11,159 bases of DNA from Pseudomonadota bacterium (GTDB taxonomy: Bacteria > Pseudomonadota > Gammaproteobacteria > Burkholderiales > Thiobacillaceae), in contig JAKACL010000075.1 of assembly GCA_021821425.1 (NCBI GenBank), positions 1 through 11,159 of the forward strand. The letters are read 5' to 3'. Below the pieces are notes generated by a model that did not search any database, was not told where the DNA came from, and saw nothing but the letters and a program-made list of their open reading frames with translations. How positions within the stretch are numbered: position 1 is the stretch's first letter; each line of letters starts with the position of its first letter. Position numbers and translations under genes: made by a program. Below, piece after piece: positions 1 to 6,504 of this stretch.

Positions 1-1
1 C

Positions 2-373
2 TACCTGCCGCTGGCCGGTTTCGTCTCGGTGCTGCTGGTGATCGAAATGGCGCTGATTCTCGGCAGCCGTCATTTCGGTCTCGACGTGATGGCCACGCCC
101 GAGGCGCACCCGGCGGACTACAGCAACACCAGGGAACTCGGCCGGCTGCTCTACACCGATTACGTCTACGCGTTCGAGTTGGCCGCGGTGATCCTGCTGG
201 TCGCCATCGTCGCCGCCATCGCGCTGACGCTGCGCCGCCGCAAGGACAGCAAGTTCATCGATCCGGCCGAGCAGGTCAAGGTCAAGCGCAACGACCGCCT
301 GCGCATCGTCAAGATGCAGTCGGAAAAGCGGCCAGGGGTCAGGGGTCAGGATTCAGGGGAGGAGGGCGCATGA
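2..373 (+). CDS. nuoJ: NADH-quinone oxidoreductase subunit J, C-terminal part (5' end outside window)
   Basis: NuoJ is a small membrane subunit of the proton-pumping arm of respiratory complex I in the inner membrane. The reading frame is open from position 2 and gives 123 residues, so roughly the last 60% of the protein is present. Two hydrophobic helices are visible. The first is at the window edge ([20 protein letters not shown]). The last follows the family-typical stretch [16 protein letters not shown] and ends in a positively charged RRRK. The charged tail up to about [11 protein letters not shown] looks ordinary; the final 15 residues ([15 protein letters not shown]) do not, and are encoded by a 7-bp tandem repeat. 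The TGA stop overlaps the nuoK ATG in an ATGA junction, indicating translational coupling. Identity rests on this sequence plus the immediately following nuoKLMN order. Confidence 0.93.
   Translation, partial: YLPLAGFVSVLLVIEMALILGSRHFGLDVMATPEAHPADYSNTRELGRLLYTDYVYAFELAAVILLVAIVAAIALTLRRRKDSKFIDPAEQVKVKRNDRLRIVKMQSEKRPGVRGQDSGEEGA
334..360 (+). repeat. Degenerate 7-bp tandem repeat inside the 3' end of nuoJ
   Basis: Four consecutive heptad units can be read: AGGGGTC (334-340), AGGGGTC (341-347), AGGATTC (348-354) and a last partial unit AGGGGA (355-360). The array encodes most of the atypical NuoJ tail and runs straight into the Shine-Dalgarno sequence of nuoK. Because 7 is not a multiple of 3, any copy-number change alters the nuoJ reading frame downstream of it. 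Confidence 0.8.
358..366 (+). promoter_or_regulatory. Shine-Dalgarno sequence for nuoK
   Basis: GGAGGAGGG lies three bases before the ATG at 370, and its first GGAG gives a more usual spacing of 8 bases. It is the strongest ribosome binding site in the window. It fixes the nuoK start at the ATGA overlap with nuoJ and itself grows out of the heptad repeat. Confidence 0.75.
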
Positions 374-675
374 TTTCCCTGTCGCATTACCTGGTGCTGG
401 GCGGCATCCTGTTCGCCATCAGCGTGCTGGGCATCTTCCTCAACCGCAAGAACGTCATCGTGCTCTTGATGGCGATCGAGCTGATGCTGCTGGCGGTGAA
501 CATGAACTTCATCGCGTTCGCGCATTACCTCGGCGACATCCACGGGCAGATCTTCGTCTTTTTCATCCTCACCGTGGCCGCAGCGGAATCCGCCATCGGC
601 CTGGCCATTCTGGTGGTGCTGTTCCGCAATCTGCACACGATCAACGTCGATGACCTCGACCACCTGAAAGGCTGA
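370..675 (+). CDS. nuoK: NADH-quinone oxidoreductase subunit K
   Basis: NuoK is a three-helix membrane subunit of complex I (MrpC-like) that forms part of the proton path linking the quinone site to the antiporter-like subunits. The protein has 101 residues, the usual family length. Three hydrophobic helices are visible, at about residues 3-22, 28-50 and 59-86. The two buried glutamates essential in the family are present: Glu37 in LLMAIELML and Glu73 in AAESAIGLA (E. coli Glu36 and Glu72). The start is set by the strong GGAGGAGGG just upstream and by the ATGA overlap with nuoJ. Its TGA stop shares one base with the nuoL ATG (TGATG), so nuoJ, nuoK and nuoL are likely to be translationally coupled. 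Confidence 0.97.
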   Translation: MISLSHYLVLGGILFAISVLGIFLNRKNVIVLLMAIELMLLAVNMNFIAFAHYLGDIHGQIFVFFILTVAAAESAIGLAILVVLFRNLHTINVDDLDHLKG

Positions 676-2711
676 TGCGGATGGACATGCAGACGCTCTA
701 TCTGATCATCCCACTGGCGCCGCTGTTTGGCGCGATCGTTGCCGGGCTGTTCGGCCGCCTCGTCGGCCGCACCGGCGCCCATGTCGTAACCATCGCCGGC
801 GTCGCCATCTCCTTCATCGCTTCGGTGCTGGTGTTCCAGGACGTGCGGGAAGGGAATACCTTCAACGGCACCGTCTACACCTGGATGGTGCTCGGCGATC
901 TCAGCTTCGAGATCGGCTTCCTGATCGATTCGCTGACCGCGATGATGATGCTGGTCGTCACCTTCGTCTCGCTGATGGTGCACATCTACACCATCGGCTA
1001 TATGCACGACGACCCCGGCTACCAGCGCTTCTTCTCGTATATCTCGCTGTTCACCTTCTCGATGCTGATGCTGGTGATGAGCAACAACTTCCTGCAGCTG
1101 TTCTTCGGCTGGGAAGCGGTGGGGCTGGTGTCCTACCTGCTGATCGGCTTCTGGTACACCAAGGAAACGGCGATCTACGCCAACCTCAAGGCCTTCCTGG
1201 TCAACCGCGTCGGCGACTTCGGCTTCATCCTCGGCATCGGCCTGGTGTTGGCCTATTTCGGCTCGCTCGATTACGCCACGGTGTTCGCCAAGGCGCCCTC
1301 TATGGCCCGCGAGACCATCACCCTGTGGCCGGATACGCCGTGGATGCTGATGACGGTCATTGGGATCCTTTTGTTCATCGGCGCGATGGGCAAGTCGGCG
1401 CAGTTCCCGCTGCACGTCTGGCTGCCCGATTCGATGGAAGGCCCGACGCCGATTTCCGCGCTGATTCACGCGGCGACGATGGTGACCGCCGGCATCTTCA
1501 TGGTCGCGCGGATGTCGCCGCTGTACGAACTGTCCGACGTGGCGCTCTCCTTCATCATGGTGATCGGCGCGATCACTGCGCTGTTCATGGGCTTCCTCGG
1601 CGTCGTACAGAACGACATCAAGCGCGTGGTGGCGTATTCGACGCTCTCCCAATTGGGCTACATGACGGTCGCGCTCGGCGCCTCGGCCTACTCGGTCGCG
1701 GTGTTCCACCTGATGACGCACGCCTTCTTCAAGGCGCTGCTGTTCCTGGCCGCCGGTTCGGTCATCATTGCGATGCACCACAACCAGGACATCCGCACCA
1801 TGGGCGGCCTGAAGAAGTACATGCCGATCACCTGGATCACGTCGCTGATCGGCTCGCTGGCGCTGATCGGCACGCCCTTCCTGTCGGGCTTCTATTCCAA
1901 GGAAACCATCATCGAGGCGGTGAAATTCTCCAACCTGCCAGTGGCTGAACTCGCCTACTGGGCGGTGCTGATCGGCGTCTTCGTCACGGCCTTCTATTCC
2001 TTTCGCATGTATTTCCTGGTGTTCCACGGCAAGGAGCGCTTTCACCAGGGCCACACCCACGGCAACGAGCCCGACGCGCATTACGGCCATGGGGGTGCCG
2101 CGCATGATGGAGCACATGGCCAAGGCCATGGTGCCCAACCGCACGAAACCCCCTGGGTGGTGACCGGTCCGCTCTTGGCGCTGGCGCTGCCGTCGCTGGC
2201 GATCGGCTACATGACGGTCGAGTCTATGCTGTATGGCGATTTCTTCGGCAGAGCGATCTACGTCTCAGACCGACATCAGGTCATGCACGAACTCAATCAG
2301 CATTTCCACGGCGCGGCGGCGATGGGCTTGCATGCAGTGGTCACGCTGCCGTTCTGGCTGGCGGTCGCGGGCGTGGGCCTGGCGGCGTTTTTCTACCTCA
2401 AGCGTCCGGACATTCCCGCGGCGATCGCGCAGCGCTTCAAGTTCCTGCACCAGATGTTGCTCAACAAGTACTGGTTCGACGAGCTCTACAGCTGGCTGTT
2501 TGCCAGGGGCGCGCGCTTCTTCGGCGGCTTCCTGTGGCGGCGTGGCGACCAGAACGTGATCGACGGCTTCTTCGTCAACGGATCGGCGCACCTGGTTGAA
2601 CGCTTCTCGCGCCTGGTCAAGTCTTTCCAGTCCGGCTACATCTACCACTACGCGTTTGCCATGCTGATCGGGGTGTTCGCCCTGGTGACCTGGTTCGCGC
2701 GGCTCAATTAA
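675..2711 (+). CDS. nuoL: NADH-quinone oxidoreductase subunit L
   Basis: NuoL is the distal antiporter-like (Mrp type) proton channel of complex I, carrying a long C-terminal lateral helix along the membrane arm. The 678 residues are slightly longer than the E. coli protein (613). Key charged residues can be placed: Glu147 in FFGWEAVGLVSYLLIGFWY, Lys240 in GAMGKSAQFPLHVWLPDSMEG, Lys353 in HAFFKALLF and Lys409 in FYSKE. These correspond to E. coli Glu144, Lys229, Lys342 and Lys399. A His-rich hydrophilic loop lies at residues 451-490 with 10 histidines. The C-terminal NKYWFDELY motif belongs to the family. Start choice is uncertain: ATG 675 overlaps the nuoK stop, while ATG 681 has better spacing (9 bases) from the AAAGG at 667-671. 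Confidence 0.97.
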   Translation: MRMDMQTLYLIIPLAPLFGAIVAGLFGRLVGRTGAHVVTIAGVAISFIASVLVFQDVREGNTFNGTVYTWMVLGDLSFEIGFLIDSLTAMMMLVVTFVSLMVHIYTIGYMHDDPGYQRFFSYISLFTFSMLMLVMSNNFLQLFFGWEAVGLVSYLLIGFWYTKETAIYANLKAFLVNRVGDFGFILGIGLVLAYFGSLDYATVFAKAPSMARETITLWPDTPWMLMTVIGILLFIGAMGKSAQFPLHVWLPDSMEGPTPISALIHAATMVTAGIFMVARMSPLYELSDVALSFIMVIGAITALFMGFLGVVQNDIKRVVAYSTLSQLGYMTVALGASAYSVAVFHLMTHAFFKALLFLAAGSVIIAMHHNQDIRTMGGLKKYMPITWITSLIGSLALIGTPFLSGFYSKETIIEAVKFSNLPVAELAYWAVLIGVFVTAFYSFRMYFLVFHGKERFHQGHTHGNEPDAHYGHGGAAHDGAHGQGHGAQPHETPWVVTGPLLALALPSLAIGYMTVESMLYGDFFGRAIYVSDRHQVMHELNQHFHGAAAMGLHAVVTLPFWLAVAGVGLAAFFYLKRPDIPAAIAQRFKFLHQMLLNKYWFDELYSWLFARGARFFGGFLWRRGDQNVIDGFFVNGSAHLVERFSRLVKSFQSGYIYHYAFAMLIGVFALVTWFARLN

Positions 2712-2723
2712 ACCAACAACGCC

Positions 2724-4208
2724 ATGTTCGGACAGTCGATACTTTCTCTCGTCATCTGGGTCCCGATTCTGGCCGGGGTGGCGGTGCTCGCCACCGGTTC
2801 CGACCGCAACGCCGCACTCGCGCGCTGGATTGCGCTGGCCGGCGCGCTGCTGGGCTTCATCGTCGCGATCCCGCTGGTCACCGGATTCGATACCGGCACC
2901 TCGGCGATGCAGTTCGTCGAGAAGACCGCGTGGATCCCGGCGTTCAACATCCACTACCACCTCGGCGTCGACGGCATCTCGATGCCGCTGGTGCTGTTGA
3001 ACAGCTTCATCACGGTGCTGGTGGTGATTGCCGGCTGGCAGGTGATCCAGGACAAGGTCGCCCAGTACATGGCGGCCTTCCTCATCATGTCCGGCCTCAT
3101 CAACGGCGTCTTCGCGTCGCTCGACGGCATCCTGTTCTACGTCTTCTTCGAAGGCATGCTGATCCCGCTCTACCTGATCGTCGGCGTCTGGGGCGGACCG
3201 AACCGGGTCTATGCCGCGTTCAAGTTCTTCCTCTACACCCTGCTCGGTTCGCTGCTGATGCTGGTGTCGATGATCTACCTGTATTTCCAGTCCGGCGGCA
3301 GCTTCGACATCCAGACCTGGCACGCGACCACGCTCGGGATGACGGCACAGACGCTGATGTTCTTTGCTTTCCTGCTCGCTTTTGGGGTCAAGGTGCCGAT
3401 GTGGCCGGTGCATACCTGGTTGCCCGACGCCCACGTCGAGGCGCCCACCGGCGGCTCGGTGGTGCTGGCTGCGATCACGCTGAAAGTCGGCGCCTACGGC
3501 TTTCTGCGCTTCATCCTGCCGATCCTGCCGGATGCCAGTGCCGAACTCGCCTGGTTCGTCATCATGCTGTCGCTGATCGCGGTGGCTTACATCGGCCTGG
3601 TCGCGCTGGCGCAGTCCGACATGAAGAAGCTGATTGCTTATTCGTCGATTGCGCACATGGGCTTCGTCACGCTCGGATTCTTCATGTTCAGCCCGCTCGG
3701 CGTCGAGGGCGGTCTGGTGCAGATGATCTCGCACGGTTTCGTCTCGGCCGCGCTGTTCCTCTGCATCGGCGTCATGTACGACCGCCTGCATTCGCGCCAG
3801 ATCAAGGACTACGGCGGCCTGGTCAACAAAATGCCGGTGTTCGCCGCCTTTTTCATGCTGTTCGCGATGGCCAATGCGGGCTTGCCGGCCACCAGCGGTT
3901 TCGTCGGCGAGTTCATGGTCATCATGGCCGCCGCAAAGGTCAATTTCTGGTATGCCTTCGTCGCCGCCACCACGCTGATCTTCGGTGCGGCCTACACGCT
4001 GTGGATGTACAAGCGCGTCGTGTTCGGCAAGGTCAGCAACCCGAACGTCGAGGAAATGACCGACATCAATGCACGCGAGATCCTGATTCTCGGCATGCTC
4101 GCCGTCTGCGTGCTGGCCATGGGCCTCTATCCCAAGCCGTTCACCGACGTCATGCACGTGTCGGTGGTCGACCTGTTGGCGCACGTCGCCCAAAGCAAAC
4201 TGCCTTAA
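2724..4208 (+). CDS. nuoM: NADH-quinone oxidoreductase subunit M
   Basis: NuoM is the middle antiporter-like proton-translocating subunit of complex I, a protein of about 14 helices. The 494 residues are close to the usual family length (E. coli about 509). The channel residues are visible: Glu143 in FFEGMLIPLYLIVGVWGG, Lys223 in FGVKVPMWPVHTWLPDAHVEAPT and Lys254 in ITLKVGAYG. These match E. coli Glu144, Lys234 and Lys265. The conserved segment LIAYSSIAHMGFV is also present. The gene starts 12 bp after the nuoL stop. The spacer ACCAACAACGCC holds no Shine-Dalgarno sequence, unlike nuoK and nuoN, so initiation here may depend on ribosomes arriving from nuoL. No in-frame alternative start with a better site is evident. 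Confidence 0.97.
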   Translation: MFGQSILSLVIWVPILAGVAVLATGSDRNAALARWIALAGALLGFIVAIPLVTGFDTGTSAMQFVEKTAWIPAFNIHYHLGVDGISMPLVLLNSFITVLVVIAGWQVIQDKVAQYMAAFLIMSGLINGVFASLDGILFYVFFEGMLIPLYLIVGVWGGPNRVYAAFKFFLYTLLGSLLMLVSMIYLYFQSGGSFDIQTWHATTLGMTAQTLMFFAFLLAFGVKVPMWPVHTWLPDAHVEAPTGGSVVLAAITLKVGAYGFLRFILPILPDASAELAWFVIMLSLIAVAYIGLVALAQSDMKKLIAYSSIAHMGFVTLGFFMFSPLGVEGGLVQMISHGFVSAALFLCIGVMYDRLHSRQIKDYGGLVNKMPVFAAFFMLFAMANAGLPATSGFVGEFMVIMAAAKVNFWYAFVAATTLIFGAAYTLWMYKRVVFGKVSNPNVEEMTDINAREILILGMLAVCVLAMGLYPKPFTDVMHVSVVDLLAHVAQSKLP

Positions 4209-4217
4209 GGTTCCGAG

Positions 4218-5663
4218 ATGAGCGACTTCCTCACGCACTTCGCCCCCGCGCTGCCCGAGATCTTCGTGCTGGCGATGGTGTCGCTGATCCTGGTGATCGA
4301 CGCCGCGCTCGACGACAGCAAGCGCTACGTCGCTTATGTGCTTTCGCTCGCCACCATTGCCGGCGCGGCCTTCCTCACCGCGCGCGATTTCTCTGCCATG
4401 CCGGTGCTGGCACTGGGCGGGTTGTTCATCGACGACCCGCTTTCGGATGTGCTCAAGCTCTTCCTCTATCTGAGCGTCGCGGTGGTGCTGGTGTATTCGC
4501 GCGATTACCTGCGCCAGCGCGGACTCTACAAGGGCGAATTCTTCGTGCTGGCGCTGTTCGCGCTGCTGGGCATGATGGTCATGGTGTCGGCCAGCCATTT
4601 TCTCACGCTCTACCTCGGTCTCGAGCTGCTGTCGCTTTCGCTCTACGCCATGGTCGCGCTGCAGCGCGATTCCAGCATCGCGACCGAAGCTGCGATGAAG
4701 TATTTCGTCCTGGGTGCGCTCGCCTCCGGCATGCTGCTCTACGGCATGTCGATGGTCTACGGCGTCACCGGAACGCTGGCGCTGGCCGACATCGCGCAGA
4801 TCCTGGCCGACGGCACCGACCTGCGCATCCCGCTGGTGTTCGGCATCGTCTTCATTGTCGCCGGCCTGGCGTTCAAGCTCGGTGCGGTGCCGTTCCACAT
4901 GTGGGTGCCCGACGTCTATCACGGCGCGCCCACCGCGATGACGCTGTTCATCGGCTCCGCGCCCAAGATCGCCGCCTTCGCCTTTGTCTTCCGCATCCTC
5001 GGCCAGGGGCTGGAATCGCAGGTCGCCGAATGGCGCGACATGCTGGTGATCCTGGCGGTGCTGTCGATGGCGGTCGGCAACATCGCGGCCATCGCACAAA
5101 CCAACCTCAAGCGCATGCTCGCCTATTCGACCATCTCGCACATGGGCTTCATGCTGCTGGGCATCCTGGCCGGCTCGCAGAACGGCTACGGCAGCGCGAT
5201 GTTCTATGTGCTGGTGTATGCGCTGATGAGCGCAGGCGGCTTCGGCATGATCCTGCTGCTGTCGCGCGCCGGTTTCGAAGCCGACAAGCTCGACGACTTC
5301 AAGGGGCTGAACCGTCGCAGCCCGTGGCTGGCGTTCCTGATGCTGCTGCTGATGTTCTCGATGGCCGGCATTCCGCCAACCGTCGGCTTCTACGCCAAGC
5401 TGGCAGTGCTGCAGGCCGTGGTCGAGATCGGCTACGTGTGGCTGGCGGTGGCGGCAGTGCTGTTCTCGCTGATCGGGGCGTTCTACTACTTGCGCATCGT
5501 CAAGCTGATGTACTTCGACACCCCGCACGACACGACGCCGATCGCCCCCTGCCTCGACAGTCGTGTCATCATGTCGGCCAATGGGCTGGCCGTGCTGGCG
5601 CTCGGCATTCTGCCGCAGCCGTTGATGACGGTGTGCATGTACGCCATCGGCGCGTCTTTTTGA
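4218..5663 (+). CDS. nuoN: NADH-quinone oxidoreductase subunit N
   Basis: NuoN is the third antiporter-like subunit of complex I, next to NuoK. The 481 residues match the family (E. coli 485). Conserved elements are Glu136 in [15 protein letters not shown], Lys220 in [20 protein letters not shown] and Lys250 in [10 protein letters not shown] later segment, [17 protein letters not shown], is followed by [17 protein letters not shown] near the C terminus. The start at 4218 has AAGG (4207-4210) seven bases upstream, overlapping the nuoM stop, so the two genes are probably coupled. A perfect 10-bp hairpin follows 7 bp after the stop, the first plausible termination or processing site in the operon. 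Confidence 0.97.
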   Translation: MSDFLTHFAPALPEIFVLAMVSLILVIDAALDDSKRYVAYVLSLATIAGAAFLTARDFSAMPVLALGGLFIDDPLSDVLKLFLYLSVAVVLVYSRDYLRQRGLYKGEFFVLALFALLGMMVMVSASHFLTLYLGLELLSLSLYAMVALQRDSSIATEAAMKYFVLGALASGMLLYGMSMVYGVTGTLALADIAQILADGTDLRIPLVFGIVFIVAGLAFKLGAVPFHMWVPDVYHGAPTAMTLFIGSAPKIAAFAFVFRILGQGLESQVAEWRDMLVILAVLSMAVGNIAAIAQTNLKRMLAYSTISHMGFMLLGILAGSQNGYGSAMFYVLVYALMSAGGFGMILLLSRAGFEADKLDDFKGLNRRSPWLAFLMLLLMFSMAGIPPTVGFYAKLAVLQAVVEIGYVWLAVAAVLFSLIGAFYYLRIVKLMYFDTPHDTTPIAPCLDSRVIMSANGLAVLALGILPQPLMTVCMYAIGASF

Positions 5664-5670
5664 ACCCTCT

Positions 5671-5696
5671 ACGCCAGAGCCGGTCTGCTCTGGCGT
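5671..5696 (+). terminator. Hairpin after nuoN, possible weak or partial terminator
   Basis: ACGCCAGAGC (5671-5680) and GCTCTGGCGT (5687-5696) are perfect reverse complements around a 6-base loop, CGGTCT. The 3' side continues TAATCAGTTTT, a T-rich but interrupted tail with TTTT at 5704-5707. That is weaker than a classical intrinsic terminator. It could attenuate transcription into the DUF2818 gene, mark a processing or mRNA-stabilising site, or end the nuo operon proper. Fold energy was not computed. Confidence 0.6.
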
Positions 5697-5718
5697 TAAT
5701 CAGTTTTCCGGATTCATT

Positions 5719-6021
5719 GTGAACTTTTCCACCTCGCTGCTGCTGATTCTGGCGTTCGTCGCCGCCAACCTGCCGTTCCTGGTCGAGCGCATTTTCTTTG
5801 TCGTCAAACCCAAAGCCGGCAGCAAGGGCTTTGCCTGGCGCCTGCTGGAGCTGGTCGTATTGTTCTTCGTGGTGGGCGGCATCGCGATGCTGCTGGAAAG
5901 CAAGCTTGGCCCGGTCCATGCCCAGAATTGGGAGTTCTACGCGGTCAACGCTGCGCTGTTCGTGGTGTTTGCCTACCCGGGATTCGTCTATCGTTATCTG
6001 TGGCGCCGGCGTGGCGCCTAG
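5719..6021 (+). CDS. DUF2818 family small inner-membrane protein
   Basis: This 100-residue protein has three hydrophobic segments, at about residues 3-25 (SLLLILAFVAANLPFL), 42-61 (LLELVVLFFVVGGIAML) and 74-92, and a basic C terminus (RYLWRRRGA). The N-terminal pattern with AANLPFLVER is what I recall for DUF2818 (family recognised from memory, not by search). DUF2818 is a betaproteobacterial family usually found behind nuoN. Its function is not established. The position suggests an accessory or assembly role for complex I, but that is inference. The start is GTG 5719, with only a weak GGA six bases before it; no in-frame ATG is available nearby. The gene lies 55 bp after nuoN, across the hairpin, and its stop TAG overlaps the GGAG in front of the next gene. 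Confidence 0.85.
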   Translation: MNFSTSLLLILAFVAANLPFLVERIFFVVKPKAGSKGFAWRLLELVVLFFVVGGIAMLLESKLGPVHAQNWEFYAVNAALFVVFAYPGFVYRYLWRRRGA

Positions 6022-6025
6022 GAGC

Positions 6026-6238
6026 ATGGACTTTACGCTACGGGGCGAGCACGTCGCGCTGTGCGACCTGCTCAAGCTCACCGGCATTGCCGACAGCGGC
6101 GGGCTGGGCAAGCTGATGATCGCCAACGGCGACGTAACCGTCGATGGCCAGCCCGAAAGCCGCAAGACGGCAAAAATCCGCGCGGGCCAGACGGTGCAGT
6201 GTCTCGGACAGACGGTGCGGGTGGTCGCCGGACCCTAG
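6026..6238 (+). CDS. S4-domain RNA-binding protein, YbcJ-like
   Basis: This 70-residue protein is almost entirely one S4-like RNA-binding domain. The stretches HVALCDLLKLTGIADSGGLG, DVTVDGQPESRKTAKIRAGQ and VRVVAG line up well with E. coli YbcJ, including the start of the alpha-L motif and the conserved G-x-V-x-V-D-G turn. YbcJ folds as an S4 domain and is presumed to bind RNA; the exact target is not known. ATG 6026 was chosen because it gives the family's length and N terminus. GGAG at 6021-6024 is only one base upstream, so re-initiation after the DUF2818 stop at 6021 is likelier than independent loading. A GTG at 6011 is a less likely alternative. The gene ends in a CTAG that also contains the stop of the convergent gene. 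Confidence 0.88.
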   Translation: MDFTLRGEHVALCDLLKLTGIADSGGLGKLMIANGDVTVDGQPESRKTAKIRAGQTVQCLGQTVRVVAGP

Positions 6239-6504
6239 AGAAAGCAGAAGAAATAACGACCGTTGTCGAAGTCCACCGCCAGCCGCGCGCCGCGGTTCAA
6301 CGCATAGTCCCATGACCCCTTGGTCGCGCAGCCTTTATGGCATTCGCTCACCCCGGCAGGTGATTCGAGGTCGCGTTCGCCGTCATACCAGCTCAACAAC
6401 ATCGTGTCGTCGCCCAGCAGCTGTCGGACAATCGCAGTCGCCAGTTTCAGCTTGGCATTGAAATCGAGACCGAGTTCGGCAGTGTCGACGCACAGCGTTT
6501 TCAC
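6235..6504 (-). CDS. Uncharacterised 89-residue protein coupled to mutS (AF1514/DUF5619-like?)
   Basis: I do not recognise this protein firmly. It looks like a small soluble alpha/beta protein with no signal peptide or membrane helix. Visible features are an amphipathic helix at about residues 16-30, then MLLSWYD (35-41), a central ECHKGC (54-59, Cys55 and Cys59), [11 protein letters not shown], and a closing beta-like [11 protein letters not shown] with Cys87. The hydrophobic-WYD pattern, the Cys/Pro centre and the final G-x-x-x-F-x-F strand recall the AF1514 (DUF5619) family, for which I know no function. This is from memory and tentative. The GTG start at 6504 overlaps the mutS TGA as GTGA with no clear Shine-Dalgarno, so it should be translated by coupling to mutS. 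Its TAG stop overlaps that of the convergent YbcJ-like gene. Confidence 0.75.
   Translation of the reverse strand: MKTLCVDTAELGLDFNAKLKLATAIVRQLLGDDTMLLSWYDGERDLESPAGVSECHKGCATKGSWDYALNRGARLAVDFDNGRYFFCFL

Noticed and set aside
525..2144. Minus-strand frame of about 540 codons opposite nuoK and nuoL
   Set aside because: Antisense shadow of conserved membrane protein genes; its product is His/Asp/Arg-rich with no recognisable motif.
2265..5528. Very long open frame (over 1000 codons) on the minus strand opposite nuoL, nuoM and nuoN
   Set aside because: It is antisense to three clearly conserved genes, its product is a low-complexity His/Asp/Arg/Glu/Gln mixture with no domain, and such frames are expected from GC-rich third positions.
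2930..5722. Open frame of about 930 codons in another plus frame across nuoM and nuoN
   Set aside because: It overlaps both genes in the wrong frame, the product is dominated by Arg, His, Ala and Gly, and it runs across real gene boundaries.
5798..6025. Upstream extension of the YbcJ-like frame inside the DUF2818 gene
   Set aside because: The added residues are a Ser/Ala/Arg/Cys-rich out-of-frame product of the DUF2818 gene; the S4 domain begins right after ATG 6026.
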